64,000 nucleotides of DNA, taken from Prolixibacteraceae bacterium. GTDB lineage: Bacteria; Bacteroidota; Bacteroidia; Bacteroidales; Prolixibacteraceae. Of the stretch, positions 25,681-34,551 are shown one piece after another. The notes beneath the pieces are model-generated. The model saw only the letters and a list, made by a program, of their open reading frames with translations, was not told the origin of the DNA and did not search any database. Where the stretch lies: contig DOAQ01000010.1 of assembly GCA_003506435.1 (NCBI GenBank), forward strand, positions 117,028 through 181,027, written 5' to 3'. Every line of letters begins with the position of its first letter. Positions within the stretch are counted from its first letter, which is position 1. Made by a program: the position numbers and the translations under genes.

Positions 25681-25713
25681 AGTCAGAGGCTGACTTGAAG
25701 TCAGCCTCTGACT
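25681..25713. repeat. perfect 15-bp palindrome between two sugar-catabolism genes
   Basis: AGTCAGAGGCTGACT and AGTCAGCCTCTGACT flank a 3-nt loop, starting 10 nt after the stop at 25671. There is no T run, so it is not a simple terminator. It may stabilise the upstream message or be a REP-like palindrome. Confidence 0.75.
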
Positions 25714-25745
25714 TTCACAATAAAAACCAATAAAACAAAATAATA

Positions 25746-26741
25746 ATGAGCAGACCAGTAACAATTTTTACAGGGCAATGGGCCGACCTGCCTTTCGAAA
25801 CAATATGCCAAAAAGTAAAAGCATTTGGCTACGACGGAATAGAACCCTGTTGCTGGGGCGACCATATCGAAATAAACAAAGCCGATCAGGCTTATTGCGA
25901 TGAGCGGAAAACCCTTCTAAAAAAATACGGGTTGAAATTATTTGCCATCTCATCGCACCTGGTGGGGCAATGCGTTTGCGATAATATCGACGACCGCCAC
26001 AAAGGAATTTTGCCCGATTATATCTGGGGCGACGGCGATCCGGAAGGAGTTCGCCAACGTGCGGCACAGGACATGATCGATGCCGGACATGTGGCCAAAC
26101 GGCTCGGACTGGATACCGTGATCGGGTTCACCGGAAGTTCGGTATGGCACATGTTGTATTCATTTCCTCCGGCATCGCAGGATATGATCAATAAAGGTTA
26201 CGAAGATTTTGCCCGCCGCTGGAAACCCATTCTCGATGAATATCAGAAAATTGGGGTGAAATTCGCACTGGAAGTACATCCAACGGAAATTGCCTTCGAT
26301 ATTGAATCAGCCAAACGCGCGTTGAAAGCGCTAAATTATCATCCGGCTTTCGGCTTTAATTTCGACCCCAGCCATTTTGGATACCAGGGGGTCGATTATG
26401 TCCGTTTTATTTACGAATTCTCCGACCGCATTTTCCATGTTCACATGAAAGATGTGTATTGGAGCGATGTACCCATGACTGTTGGCGTTTTTGGCGGACA
26501 TGTTGAGTTTGGCGACAACCGCCGCTTCTGGAATTTCCGGAGTCTCGGCCACGGAAAAATCAATTTCGAAAACATTATCCGCGCATTGAACGACATCGGG
26601 TACAAGGGGCCACTTTCCGTTGAATGGGAAGACAGTGGCATGAACCGCGAAGCTGGCGCTACCGAGGCATGTAAATTTGTCAAAAATGTCGATTTCGAAC
26701 CGTCGGATATTGCATTCGATGCTGCCATGCAGAAAGATTAA
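25746..26741 (+). CDS. sugar phosphate isomerase/epimerase (TIM barrel)
   Basis: A 331-residue AP-endonuclease-2-like isomerase. Visible metal-binding and barrel motifs are LEVHPTEIAFD (Glu and His), NFDPSHFGYQG, HVHMKD and SVEWEDSGM. The pattern matches the sugar phosphate isomerase/epimerase group (IolE/IolI-like), and the protein is cytoplasmic. It probably acts on the product of the preceding oxidoreductase; the substrate is not identifiable. The ATG at 25746 is preceded by an A-rich region without a strong Shine-Dalgarno, normal in Bacteroidota. A terminator follows at 26917-26943. Confidence 0.88.
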   Translation: MSRPVTIFTGQWADLPFETICQKVKAFGYDGIEPCCWGDHIEINKADQAYCDERKTLLKKYGLKLFAISSHLVGQCVCDNIDDRHKGILPDYIWGDGDPEGVRQRAAQDMIDAGHVAKRLGLDTVIGFTGSSVWHMLYSFPPASQDMINKGYEDFARRWKPILDEYQKIGVKFALEVHPTEIAFDIESAKRALKALNYHPAFGFNFDPSHFGYQGVDYVRFIYEFSDRIFHVHMKDVYWSDVPMTVGVFGGHVEFGDNRRFWNFRSLGHGKINFENIIRALNDIGYKGPLSVEWEDSGMNREAGATEACKFVKNVDFEPSDIAFDAAMQKD

Positions 26742-26916
26742 AACCAATCCGTAGTGAAGATAAAACAAGCTCTGTCAAGGCCTGAAAATATATTATAGAA
26801 TATATTCTTTTGAATTTTTACGGATATTGTTGGAATCTTCGGGAACAAGCGATATTTTAGTATCGGTTTGGCGTATTCCGCAAGCGGAGGATGCCTTTTA
26901 ACAATCCTTTAAGAAG

Positions 26917-26943
26917 AAAGCTACTCGTTTGGGTAGCTTTTTT
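26917..26943 (+). terminator. terminator after the isomerase gene
   Basis: AAAGCTACTC pairs with GGGTAGCTTT (one mismatch), followed by T residues. It lies between the plus-strand isomerase and the convergent ArsR gene and may serve both. Confidence 0.75.
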
Positions 26944-26962
26944 ATTCCGTATCTTTTCTTTG

Positions 26963-27262
26963 CTATTCGCAGGTGCAGCGCTGCAAACAATCGATGATCT
27001 GCCCCAAGGTGTCGTGCTTCAGATAATAAAAGGTATTTTTTCCTTCCCGTTTTGAGCATAAAACGCCTTTGTCTTTCAATATTCCCAGATGATGTGAAGT
27101 GGTTGATTGCTCAATTCCGAGTAGCTCATGTATTTCGGTAACTGTAAGTTTTTTCCCGTTTTCCAGATGCTTCAAAATTGCGATCCGCATCGGATGAGCC
27201 ATGGCTTTTAGCATGTTGGCAGCCATTTCGAGCCGATCGATATCCATTTCCTGAAAGTTCAT
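26963..27262 (-). CDS. ArsR-family winged-helix repressor
   Basis: A 99-residue regulator. I start it at ATG 27262 (MNFQEMDIDRL), since the upstream extension to 27337 has no coding character. The DNA-binding helix segment is EIHELLGIEQSTTSHHLGILK, as in ArsR/SmtB proteins. A cysteine pair near the end (CLQRCTCE) could be metal- or redox-sensing, because C-terminal cysteines sense metals in some members. It diverges from the polyprenyl synthase gene; an AT-rich segment at 27285-27305 may hold its operator. The target is unknown, though a TonB receptor and a His-rich protein lie downstream. Confidence 0.88.
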   Translation of the reverse strand: MNFQEMDIDRLEMAANMLKAMAHPMRIAILKHLENGKKLTVTEIHELLGIEQSTTSHHLGILKDKGVLCSKREGKNTFYYLKHDTLGQIIDCLQRCTCE

Positions 27263-27400
27263 TATATGATTTTTTATAAAACAAATGCAAATATATAAAT
27301 ATTTAGTGCCATTTTGCAGAAAGATACTACAAGCCATCTATTTTAGAATCAATAAAAATACGAAGAGGCAAATTTCAAAGGAAGAAGTCATTTTATTTTT

Positions 27401-27408
27401 TATTTTTG
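27401..27408 (+). promoter_or_regulatory. -7 element TATTTTTG for the polyprenyl synthase gene
   Basis: A perfect TAnnTTTG, 21 nt upstream of the ATG at 27429. There is no -33 TTTG at the expected distance. Confidence 0.45.
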
Positions 27409-27428
27409 AGCATACAAAAACTGGCTGG

Positions 27429-28403
27429 ATGACCTCTTTGGATATTATTCAATCACCGATCAAAAAAGAGCTGAAAGATTTTGAAGCTTATTTTAAGCAA
27501 GCGATCAAAAGCGATATTCCTTTGCTGGAAATAGTCATCCGGTATATTCTTCGGAAAAAAGGGAAACAGATGCGCCCGATGTTCGTTTTCCTTTCAGCCA
27601 AAATACTGGGCGAATTTAACGAATCGACCTTGCTGGCTGCTTCAGGTATTGAATTGCTGCACACCGCTACCTTACTGCATGACGATGTGGTGGACGAATC
27701 GTATGAACGGAGGGGAAGTTTTTCGATTAATGCGCTTTGGAAAAATAAGATTGCCGTACTGGTTGGCGATTATATTTTAGCGCGCGGTTTCCTCAACGCA
27801 TTGGATGAAAACAAATACCGCTACCTGCATTTGATCAGCCGGGCTGTGAAAGACATGAGCGAAGGGGAAATTTTGCAAATGCGCAAAAGCCGTAAACTTG
27901 ACATCGATTTCGATACTTATTTTGAAATCATTAGAAAGAAAACTGCTTCACTGATTGCAACCAGTATGGCCATGGGAGCAGCCTCGGTCACCGAAGACGA
28001 TGAACAAATTGAAAAAATGTTTCAAATCGGGCTTGATGTAGGAATTGCTTTTCAAATTAAAGACGATATTTTTGATTACCAGTCGAAGGGAATTCTGGGT
28101 AAACCAACAGGGAACGACATCAAGGAAAAGAAAATAACCCTGCCTTTGCTGTATGTGCTGGAACAATCGACCAAGGCCGAAAAACGAAGGATACTCGGGC
28201 TGGTTAAAAAGAAAAACAAAAATGCCGTAAGAGTAAAGGAACTGGTCGATCTGGTGGTTGCAAAAGGAGGTCTGGAATATGCAGAACAGCGAATGAATGA
28301 ATTCAAAGACAAGGCCATCGGTCAGATCAGGCAACTTCCGGAGAGTGAATCACGCGAGTCGCTTATTGAACTGGTAAATTACACCACAACCCGGAAAAAA
28401 TAA
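27429..28403 (+). CDS. polyprenyl diphosphate synthase (octaprenyl-type)
   Basis: A 324-residue trans-prenyltransferase starting at ATG 27429 (MTSLDIIQSP). The frame is open further upstream to 27285, but without family similarity. The first aspartate-rich motif is LLHDDVVDES, the second is IKDDIFDYQ, and KGKQMRP supplies the IPP-binding region. The family makes long-chain prenyl diphosphates for menaquinone or other isoprenoid quinones. Chain length cannot be fixed from the sequence, but it resembles IspB-type enzymes. A TATTTTTG sequence at 27401-27408 is a possible -7 element. Confidence 0.92.
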   Translation: MTSLDIIQSPIKKELKDFEAYFKQAIKSDIPLLEIVIRYILRKKGKQMRPMFVFLSAKILGEFNESTLLAASGIELLHTATLLHDDVVDESYERRGSFSINALWKNKIAVLVGDYILARGFLNALDENKYRYLHLISRAVKDMSEGEILQMRKSRKLDIDFDTYFEIIRKKTASLIATSMAMGAASVTEDDEQIEKMFQIGLDVGIAFQIKDDIFDYQSKGILGKPTGNDIKEKKITLPLLYVLEQSTKAEKRRILGLVKKKNKNAVRVKELVDLVVAKGGLEYAEQRMNEFKDKAIGQIRQLPESESRESLIELVNYTTTRKK

Positions 28404-28515
28404 TCACCTGCTCATTTGAAATCTATTCTTCCCATTCAAAATTAATGTAAAATCAAGTGCCGAAAAATCAGGCATTTCGTCTTTTATTTGGAATCATTCT
28501 TAATTTTGCACTGCA

Positions 28516-28884
28516 ATGTTAAAATATTTCCGTCGATATATCAGGTTTGGCTTTGTATTACTGCTCCCGGCATACTTTATAATACTTGGCAATTCGGTGA
28601 TGAACCGGCACACGCATGTTTTGCCCAACGGGATCATGATAACCCATGCCCATCCGTTTGCAAAGAATGCCGACAGCGAAAAGCCATCCAGCCACCAGCA
28701 CTCCGGTAAAGATTTTTTCTTTTTGCAGAGTTTCTGCATCGATTTTTATACTATCTCCGATTATTCGTTTGACTTCATTAACTATACATATTTTCAGGAA
28801 GAACTTGTCTTTTTACCTGAGTTTTTTCCAAAGGATATTTTTATTGCTGACAACTCACAGCGTGCACCTCCCATTTGTGCATAA
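28516..28884 (+). CDS. small His-rich protein upstream of a TonB receptor
   Basis: A 122-residue protein with one N-terminal hydrophobic segment (FGFVLLLPAYFIILG). A histidine-rich mature part follows: HTHVLPNGIMITHAHPF, then HQHSG. The HTHxLPxG...HAHP pattern recurs, in my recollection, in small Bacteroidota proteins beside TonB receptors. No function is established to my knowledge. The histidines suggest transition-metal binding at the outer side of the inner membrane. It ends 51 bp before the TonB receptor gene in the same direction, consistent with one operon. Confidence 0.75.
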   Translation: MLKYFRRYIRFGFVLLLPAYFIILGNSVMNRHTHVLPNGIMITHAHPFAKNADSEKPSSHQHSGKDFFFLQSFCIDFYTISDYSFDFINYTYFQEELVFLPEFFPKDIFIADNSQRAPPICA

Positions 28885-28935
28885 CATTCTAGGTAAAACC
28901 AGAAATCAAATTATCCAATTTCTTTAAAAATTTAT

Positions 28936-31305
28936 ATGAAGCATTTACTTTTAAGTGCAATGGTGCTATTGCATATTGCTACTTTTACATACGCCGGCAA
29001 TACAGGGCCTGACAAGGAAAAAACCGATGCCAACATTGTTGGCCATGTAATTGCCAACGGCGAACATCTTCCGTTTGCCAATGTCTTTATCAAAGGCACC
29101 ACCATCGGTACAACAACCGACGAATCAGGCCATTTCCAGTTGATTAATTTACCTGAAGGAACCTACACCGTACGGGTTCAGGTAATCGGGTACAAACCGG
29201 AAGAGGAAACCATTAAAATTCAGAAAGGGGAAACAAAAGAACTAAAATTCAGCCTTGAAGAAGACGTGCTTGGACTGGAAGAAATTGTAATTACCGGCGA
29301 CCGGAACGAAAAAAACCGGCGCGAATCGTCGGTGATTGTGAACACCATTTCGCCGCAACTGATGGCTACCATTCAGTCGCAAACCCTCAGCGACGGATTG
29401 AATTTCAGTCCGGGCTTGCGCATGGAAAACAACTGCCAAAACTGTGGTTTCAGCCAGGTACGGATGAATGGCATGGAAGGCCCGTATTCTCAGATTTTAA
29501 TCAACGGACGGGCGATATTCAGTGGACTGGCCGGTGTGTACGGGCTGGAACTGATTCCTTCGAACATGATCGAACGGGTGGAAGTGATCCGGGGCGGAGG
29601 TTCGGCTTTATACGGCAGCAATGCCATCGCCGGAACGATTAACCTGATTCTGAAAGATCCGGTCAGCAATGCTTATGAATTTGGCGCCGGAAGCGGATTA
29701 ATTGGCCTGGGTGTTGACGGATCGGACGATGCAGCAGAAGATTATAACCTGAATTTCAATACTTCACTGATTTCGGCCGACAACAAAACCGGTATGTCGA
29801 TGTATGGATACTACCACGACAGGCAACCCTTCGATGCCAACGGAGACACGTTTTCAGAGCTTACAAAAATTCAGAACACAACCGTCGGTTCGCGTATTTT
29901 CCATCGCTTTGCATTTCGCAGCAAGGTCAGTCTCGATTTTTTCAGTATAAAAGAAAAACGACGGGGCGGCGATGCCTTCGACCAGCCGATGCACGAAACG
30001 GGAATTACCGAAGCCGTCGATCACAATATTACTACCGGAGCAATTACCTACGAACAATTCTTCAGGGAATATGACCTGTTTGCGGTTTATGCTTCGGGGC
30101 AGAATGTTCAGCGCGACTCGTATTACGGGGCCAATTATTCGCTGAAAGATTACGGAAAAACGAAGGATTTTACATACACAATCGGTGCCCAGTACAATGC
30201 TCATTTTTCAAATTCAAACCTGGTGGTTGGCATCGAAGAACGCTCGTCGCGCCTGAAAGACCACAAACTGGGATTCCCTGATCTGGAAAATGCAGTAATT
30301 ATTGACGGTAAAATCGTTGAAATACCGCATAACGAAGGTTTTGCAGTAGCTGATCAGTCGTCGGAAACATTTGGCGTTTTCGGACAGTACGAATGGAACA
30401 TCGAACGGTTGAATGTATCGGTTGGAGGCCGGTTCGACAAGTATTCGATCAACGACATGAAAAACCCGGCAGAAAAGAAAAGCGGAAATGTTTTCAGTCC
30501 GAGATTAACGTTGAAGTACGATTTGCTCAGCGAGTTGCAGGGACGTTTCAGCTATGCACAGGGCTACCGGGCTCCGCAGATTTTCGATGAAGATTTACAT
30601 ATTGAAACGTCAGGGTCGCGAAAAGTTATCCACAAAAACGACCCCGGACTGAAACAGGAAACCAGCCACAGTTTCATGGCTTCGCTCGACTACAACAAGC
30701 AGTTCGGAAAAGTGAGTTTCGGTTTGTTGCTCGAAGGTTTTTACACGCGGCTGAACGACGCATTTGCTAATGAATACGGAACACCTGATGAAAACGGTAC
30801 CGTAGTCTATACCCGGATAAATGCAGAAAATGGCGCTGCAGTACAGGGAATCAATATTGAGATGAACCTGGTGCCATCGCGCGAATTTTATCTGAAATCA
30901 GGATTTACTATCCAGAAAAGCCGTTACGAAGAAGCACAGGAATTCAATGAAAAAAGGTTTTTCAGAACGCCCAATCAATATGGATATATTGCCGGTGACT
31001 GGGATTTTGCCGACAATTTTTGTTTTTCGGCAACCGCTAATTTCACTGGTAAAATGCTGGTTCCTCATTTTGGCAGCACCAATGAACTTCACGAATCGGA
31101 TCCGTTTTTCGATATGGGAATGAAAATCAGCTACCAGCGAAAAATCAACGGCGCCAGTGTACAATTTTACACCGGCATGAAAAATATTTTTAATTCATAC
31201 CAGAACGATTTTGATTACGGAATCAGCCGCGACCCGGGTTATATTTATGGCCCCGGAATGCCGCGAATGATCTACTTCGGAATAAAAATCGGGAACATGC
31301 TTTAA
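28936..31305 (+). CDS. TonB-dependent outer-membrane receptor
   Basis: A 789-residue receptor. A signal peptide ends near residue 21. A carboxypeptidase-regulatory-like domain (about 33-112) is followed by a TonB plug with the NNCQNCGFSQVRMNG segment (a CxxC inside the plug) and VEVIRGGGSALYGSNAIAG. The rest is a beta barrel. The CQNCGF plug motif marks a widespread Bacteroidota receptor subgroup, but its substrate is not known to me. The adjacent His-rich protein and nearby ArsR regulator hint at metal or metallophore uptake, which is inference. A strong terminator lies downstream. Confidence 0.92.
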   Translation: MKHLLLSAMVLLHIATFTYAGNTGPDKEKTDANIVGHVIANGEHLPFANVFIKGTTIGTTTDESGHFQLINLPEGTYTVRVQVIGYKPEEETIKIQKGETKELKFSLEEDVLGLEEIVITGDRNEKNRRESSVIVNTISPQLMATIQSQTLSDGLNFSPGLRMENNCQNCGFSQVRMNGMEGPYSQILINGRAIFSGLAGVYGLELIPSNMIERVEVIRGGGSALYGSNAIAGTINLILKDPVSNAYEFGAGSGLIGLGVDGSDDAAEDYNLNFNTSLISADNKTGMSMYGYYHDRQPFDANGDTFSELTKIQNTTVGSRIFHRFAFRSKVSLDFFSIKEKRRGGDAFDQPMHETGITEAVDHNITTGAITYEQFFREYDLFAVYASGQNVQRDSYYGANYSLKDYGKTKDFTYTIGAQYNAHFSNSNLVVGIEERSSRLKDHKLGFPDLENAVIIDGKIVEIPHNEGFAVADQSSETFGVFGQYEWNIERLNVSVGGRFDKYSINDMKNPAEKKSGNVFSPRLTLKYDLLSELQGRFSYAQGYRAPQIFDEDLHIETSGSRKVIHKNDPGLKQETSHSFMASLDYNKQFGKVSFGLLLEGFYTRLNDAFANEYGTPDENGTVVYTRINAENGAAVQGINIEMNLVPSREFYLKSGFTIQKSRYEEAQEFNEKRFFRTPNQYGYIAGDWDFADNFCFSATANFTGKMLVPHFGSTNELHESDPFFDMGMKISYQRKINGASVQFYTGMKNIFNSYQNDFDYGISRDPGYIYGPGMPRMIYFGIKIGNML

Positions 31306-31332
31306 GATCAAAAAAGATATTTATTCATTGTG

Positions 31333-31378
31333 AAAACCGGCCTTGCTGAATTTTTTTCAACAAAGCCGGTTTTCTTTT
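31333..31378 (+). terminator. terminator of the TonB receptor gene
   Basis: AAAACCGGCCTTG pairs with CAAAGCCGGTTTT (one mismatch), followed by TCTTTT, 27 nt after the stop. Confidence 0.85.
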
Positions 31379-31399
31379 CCTTTTTGTTAAAATCCGGCT

Positions 31400-31430
31400 T
31401 TTGAAACCCTTCAAAATAATACTACTTTTG
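31400..31430 (+). promoter_or_regulatory. complete Bacteroidota promoter: TTTG, 19 nt, TACTTTTG
   Basis: TTTG at 31400-31403 and TACTTTTG at 31423-31430 are separated by exactly 19 nt. This matches the Bacteroides -33/-7 consensus and drives the coiled-coil protein gene starting at 31463. Confidence 0.75.
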
Positions 31431-31462
31431 TGTGCATTATAGATTAACCTAAAACAACAGGA

Positions 31463-32383
31463 ATGGAGGAATTGGGTAATAGAAAGAAGAGATTTTCACT
31501 GGGTGAAACGGAGAAAGAACGGAAAAACAACCTAATCATCATTTTTTTGAGCGTCATTCTGGTGACTGTCGTTGTAATATTTATCGTTCAAAGAATTGAA
31601 AACCAACGGATTGTTACAGCTATAAATATAGAAAAGCAAGCCATACAGGAAGAACTGAACGGAATGGTCGCCGGTTACGATTCGCTGAAAACAACAAACG
31701 ACACACTCAGCCAGGAATTATTTGTTGCTCAAACCAAGGTAAAAGATTTATTACTTGAAGTTGGTCAGGTTAAAAAAGCCAGCTACGAACAAATTGAAAG
31801 TTACCGTCAGGAAGTGACTTCGCTGCGTTCCATTATGCAAAATTTCGTGGTTCAGATTGACTCCCTGAACAAACGCAACGAAATGCTGATGAAGGAAAAC
31901 ATGCAGGTGAAACAGGAATTTGCCCAGATTGAAGGCCAAAAAGAGCAGTTGGAAAAAGAAAAACAACAGTTGCAGGAAAAAGTAAGCCGGGCAGCCATGC
32001 TCGAAGCACGTAACCTTTTTGCAACCGGTATAAATCAGCGGGGAAAAGACGAAAACAGCGTGCGCCGTGCCGAACAAATAAAAATCAGTTTTACCCTTAG
32101 CAGTAACGTGACCACCAAACGGGGCGAAAAAACCATTTATGTTCGTATTCAACGCCCCGATCAGGTACTTTTAACAAAATCGAAAACCGATTTATTTCCC
32201 TTTGAAGACCTTAATATACCATTCTCGGCAAGTCGTACTGTTACGTATGAAGGAGAAGAATTGCCGGTGAATATTTTCTGGGACAATACCAACCAACCGA
32301 TGTTTCAGATTGGAGAATACACCATCGACGTATTCGTCGACGGGTTCAATGTGGGGACAACAACGGTTGAATTTAAGAGATAA
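31463..32383 (+). CDS. membrane-anchored coiled-coil protein of unknown function
   Basis: A 306-residue protein. Residues 1-22 are charged and cytoplasmic, about 23-43 form one transmembrane helix (NLIIIFLSVILVTVVVIFIV), and about 45-180 form a long coiled coil rich in Q, E and K. The C-terminal 110 residues form a beta-rich domain ending TTVEFKR. This arrangement occurs in Bacteroidota conserved hypotheticals, but I cannot name a family. The beta domain probably faces the periplasm. It is transcribed alone, from a perfect -33/-7 promoter, and ends before a shared bidirectional terminator. A role in envelope organisation is only a guess. Confidence 0.8.
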   Translation: MEELGNRKKRFSLGETEKERKNNLIIIFLSVILVTVVVIFIVQRIENQRIVTAINIEKQAIQEELNGMVAGYDSLKTTNDTLSQELFVAQTKVKDLLLEVGQVKKASYEQIESYRQEVTSLRSIMQNFVVQIDSLNKRNEMLMKENMQVKQEFAQIEGQKEQLEKEKQQLQEKVSRAAMLEARNLFATGINQRGKDENSVRRAEQIKISFTLSSNVTTKRGEKTIYVRIQRPDQVLLTKSKTDLFPFEDLNIPFSASRTVTYEGEELPVNIFWDNTNQPMFQIGEYTIDVFVDGFNVGTTTVEFKR

Positions 32384-32466
32384 TTTTTGTACTAATTCTG
32401 CGAATCAACTGGTAGAATTGAAATGGCGGTCAATCCTTCTTTATAAAAGATTAAACAGCAGAAACT

Positions 32467-32504
32467 AAAAAAGGCACTCCTGAATGTATCGGAATGCCTT
32501 TTTT
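32467..32504. terminator. bidirectional terminator
   Basis: AAAAAAGGCACTCC pairs with GGAATGCCTTTTTT (one mismatch) between the convergent coiled-coil gene and response-regulator gene. Confidence 0.85.
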
Positions 32505-32533
32505 ATATTTTTACTGAAAACAGTTTTTCTGAG

Positions 32534-33241
32534 CTATTCAACAAATTTGTAACCAATCCCTTTCAACGTTTTGATATGGTCGTTGCCAATCTTCTCGCGC
32601 AGCTTGCGGATGTGTACATCAATAGTACGGTCGCCTACCACCACATTGTCGCCCCAAACCGAATAGTAAATTTCTTCGCGGGTAAATACTTTGCCAGGTT
32701 TCGACACCAGCAACGACAGCAATTCAAATTCTTTCCGGGGAAGGACCATTTCTTCTTCGCCTTTGCGAATAAGGTATCGTTCCTTGTCGATTATCAAATC
32801 GCCAATTACAATGATATTCGAACTTTCCACCGGGGCACTTCCCACGACAGAAACGCCTGATTTCCGTTTCAGCAAAGCTTTTACACGGCTGATAAGCACT
32901 TTCGGACGAATGGGTTTGGTAATATAATCATCGGCGCCCGCCTCAAAACCAGCGATTTGAGAATAATCTTCGCTGCGGGCCGTTAAAAATGCGATAACCG
33001 TATTTTGCAGCGCAGGAATCTTCCTGATTTCCTCGCAGGCGGCAATACCATCCATCTCGGGCATCATCACGTCCAGAATAATCAGATCGGGAATTTTCTT
33101 TTCCGCCACTTTGATGGCTTCGAGGCCATTTTGTGCAGTATATACTTTGTATCCGTCTTTTTCAAGGTTGTAACTGATGAATTCGAGAATATCAACTTCA
33201 TCGTCAACCAACAGGATTTTTTGTTGTACTTCTTCGCTCAT
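32534..33241 (-). CDS. PhoB-like response regulator (first pair)
   Basis: A 235-residue OmpR/PhoB-type regulator. The receiver has VDDEVD, D57 in LILDVMMPE, and K in ITKPIRP. The winged helix includes RKEFELLSLLVSK and TIDVHIRKLREKI. It follows the kinase gene on the same strand after 110 bp. The kinase gene in turn diverges from a PiT phosphate transporter gene, so this pair is a candidate PhoBR. A second PhoB-like regulator is encoded after phoU at 42495. Which of the two reads the 11-bp Pho boxes cannot be told from the sequence. Confidence 0.92.
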   Translation of the reverse strand: MSEEVQQKILLVDDEVDILEFISYNLEKDGYKVYTAQNGLEAIKVAEKKIPDLIILDVMMPEMDGIAACEEIRKIPALQNTVIAFLTARSEDYSQIAGFEAGADDYITKPIRPKVLISRVKALLKRKSGVSVVGSAPVESSNIIVIGDLIIDKERYLIRKGEEEMVLPRKEFELLSLLVSKPGKVFTREEIYYSVWGDNVVVGDRTIDVHIRKLREKIGNDHIKTLKGIGYKFVE

Positions 33242-33351
33242 AGTTTTTAAAATTACATTGTAAAACTAAGACCATTTTATTAAGGGAACATTACGATCTG
33301 ATTAAAAAATCGCCGAGTGAAAGTACGAATTTCATCTGAATCATGCTCATT

Positions 33352-34392
33352 TTATTTGGCTTTTTCAAGGGTGAAGGTAAAAGTAGTCCCGTTATCGACT
33401 GCACTTTTCACATTGATGGTTTGCCCGTGCGCTTCGATAATGTGTTTTACAATCGACAAACCCAGGCCGGTGCCGCCCTGTTCGCGCGAACGCGATTTGT
33501 CGACCCGGTAAAAACGCTCGAAAACGCGGTACAAATCGTTTTTTGCAATGCCAATGCCGTCATCAGCCACTTCCACCATGATTGAATCGTGCAAATCGTA
33601 AAATGCCACTTTCACGAACCCTTTCTTTTTCCCGTATTTAATACCATTTACAATCAGGTTGGTCATCACTTCCATCATCCGCTTTTTATCGGCGCGGACC
33701 ATAACCGGCCTGTCAGGGCGCGGGTTAAATTCGAGGCTTATCTTTTGCAGTTGGGCCAGAGGTTGTTCCAGTTCAAAAGCATCCTCGGTAAGTTTTACCA
33801 TGTCAAACTTCACGTAATTGGGTTTCAGTTCCCCGGCTTCGAGCTTGGTAATCGATTCGAGATCTTCCACGATCGAAATCATACGGTCGATACTTTTCTC
33901 GGTGCGCTTCAGGTACAGCTTATTGATATTCGGATCGTCGATACCCCCTTCGAGCAGCGTCAATATATATCCTTGAATATTGAAGATCGGGGTTTTTAGC
34001 TCGTGCGAAACATTGCCCACAAACTCCTTCCGATATTTTTCGAGGTCTTTCAACCGGGCAATTTCGTCGGTTTTGTTTTTGGCCCATTCTTCCACCTCTT
34101 TCTGTACGTCGAGTATAATATTTCCGTCAGACGGCGATGTTTTCAACTGTTTTTTCTCCTGAACAGGGATGTCGCGAATAGCCTTGTACAGCGGCTTAAT
34201 TTTATCGTAGATGAAATGATTCAGGATGAATAACACGATGACATAAGTCAGGATGAAAAACAAGAGGATGGTAACAGCAAAAGTTAACAACTGCACAGGA
34301 AAAATCAGGTTCAAAAGAATAAAAATTGCCCCTAAGCAACTAAAAGCAGCAGAAATAAAAAATGCAAGTTGTTTTGCTGAATATGTCTTCAT
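33352..34392 (-). CDS. PhoR-like sensor histidine kinase (first pair)
   Basis: A 346-residue kinase with two closely spaced N-terminal helices (about 8-28 and 35-58), so almost no periplasmic domain. This is as in PhoR, which senses through the Pst/PhoU complex. The phosphotransfer helix has H130 in GNVSHELKTPIFN. The ATPase domain has LIVNGIKYGK, VADDGIGI, VFERFYRV and GTGLGLSI. It diverges from the PiT gene over a 159-bp promoter region. A minus-strand TAATTTTG (34419-34426) could be its -7 element. Confidence 0.92.
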   Translation of the reverse strand: MKTYSAKQLAFFISAAFSCLGAIFILLNLIFPVQLLTFAVTILLFFILTYVIVLFILNHFIYDKIKPLYKAIRDIPVQEKKQLKTSPSDGNIILDVQKEVEEWAKNKTDEIARLKDLEKYRKEFVGNVSHELKTPIFNIQGYILTLLEGGIDDPNINKLYLKRTEKSIDRMISIVEDLESITKLEAGELKPNYVKFDMVKLTEDAFELEQPLAQLQKISLEFNPRPDRPVMVRADKKRMMEVMTNLIVNGIKYGKKKGFVKVAFYDLHDSIMVEVADDGIGIAKNDLYRVFERFYRVDKSRSREQGGTGLGLSIVKHIIEAHGQTINVKSAVDNGTTFTFTLEKAK

Positions 34393-34418
34393 AAATTTTG
34401 TATAAATTTAAGGTTGTG

Positions 34419-34426
34419 CAAAATTA
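34419..34426 (-). promoter_or_regulatory. -7 element TAATTTTG for the first PhoR-like gene
   Basis: A perfect TAnnTTTG on the minus strand, 27-34 nt upstream of the ATG at 34392. Confidence 0.5.
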
Positions 34427-34472
34427 TAACATTTTTTGGGAGGAATACTGATCACCGTAAATTGATGGTTCG

Positions 34473-34500
34473 ATAACAATACCTTAACAAAGAATAGACA
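34473..34500. promoter_or_regulatory. weak 11-bp-phased hexamers between PhoR-like and PiT genes
   Basis: ATAACA at 34473, TTAACA at 34484 and TAGACA at 34495 are exactly 11 bp apart. On the minus strand they read TGTCTA, TGTTAA and TGTTAT, near the TGTAAT Pho hexamer. The spacing to the -7 elements does not match the three strong Pho boxes, so this is only a possible site. Confidence 0.35.
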
Positions 34501-34520
34501 AATAGCCTTTTGCTTAGAAC

Positions 34521-34528
34521 TATCTTTG
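34521..34528 (+). promoter_or_regulatory. -7 element TATCTTTG for the PiT gene
   Basis: A perfect TAnnTTTG, 23 nt upstream of the ATG at 34552. A -33 TTTG is absent; the phased hexamers at 34473-34500 occupy that place. Confidence 0.6.
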
Positions 34529-34551
34529 CACCCGATATAAAATCAAAATCA

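Noticed and set aside
34510..34551. TTG start giving a longer PiT protein
   Set aside because: It lies upstream of the -7 element TATCTTTG at 34521; the ATG at 34552 starts the first membrane helix.
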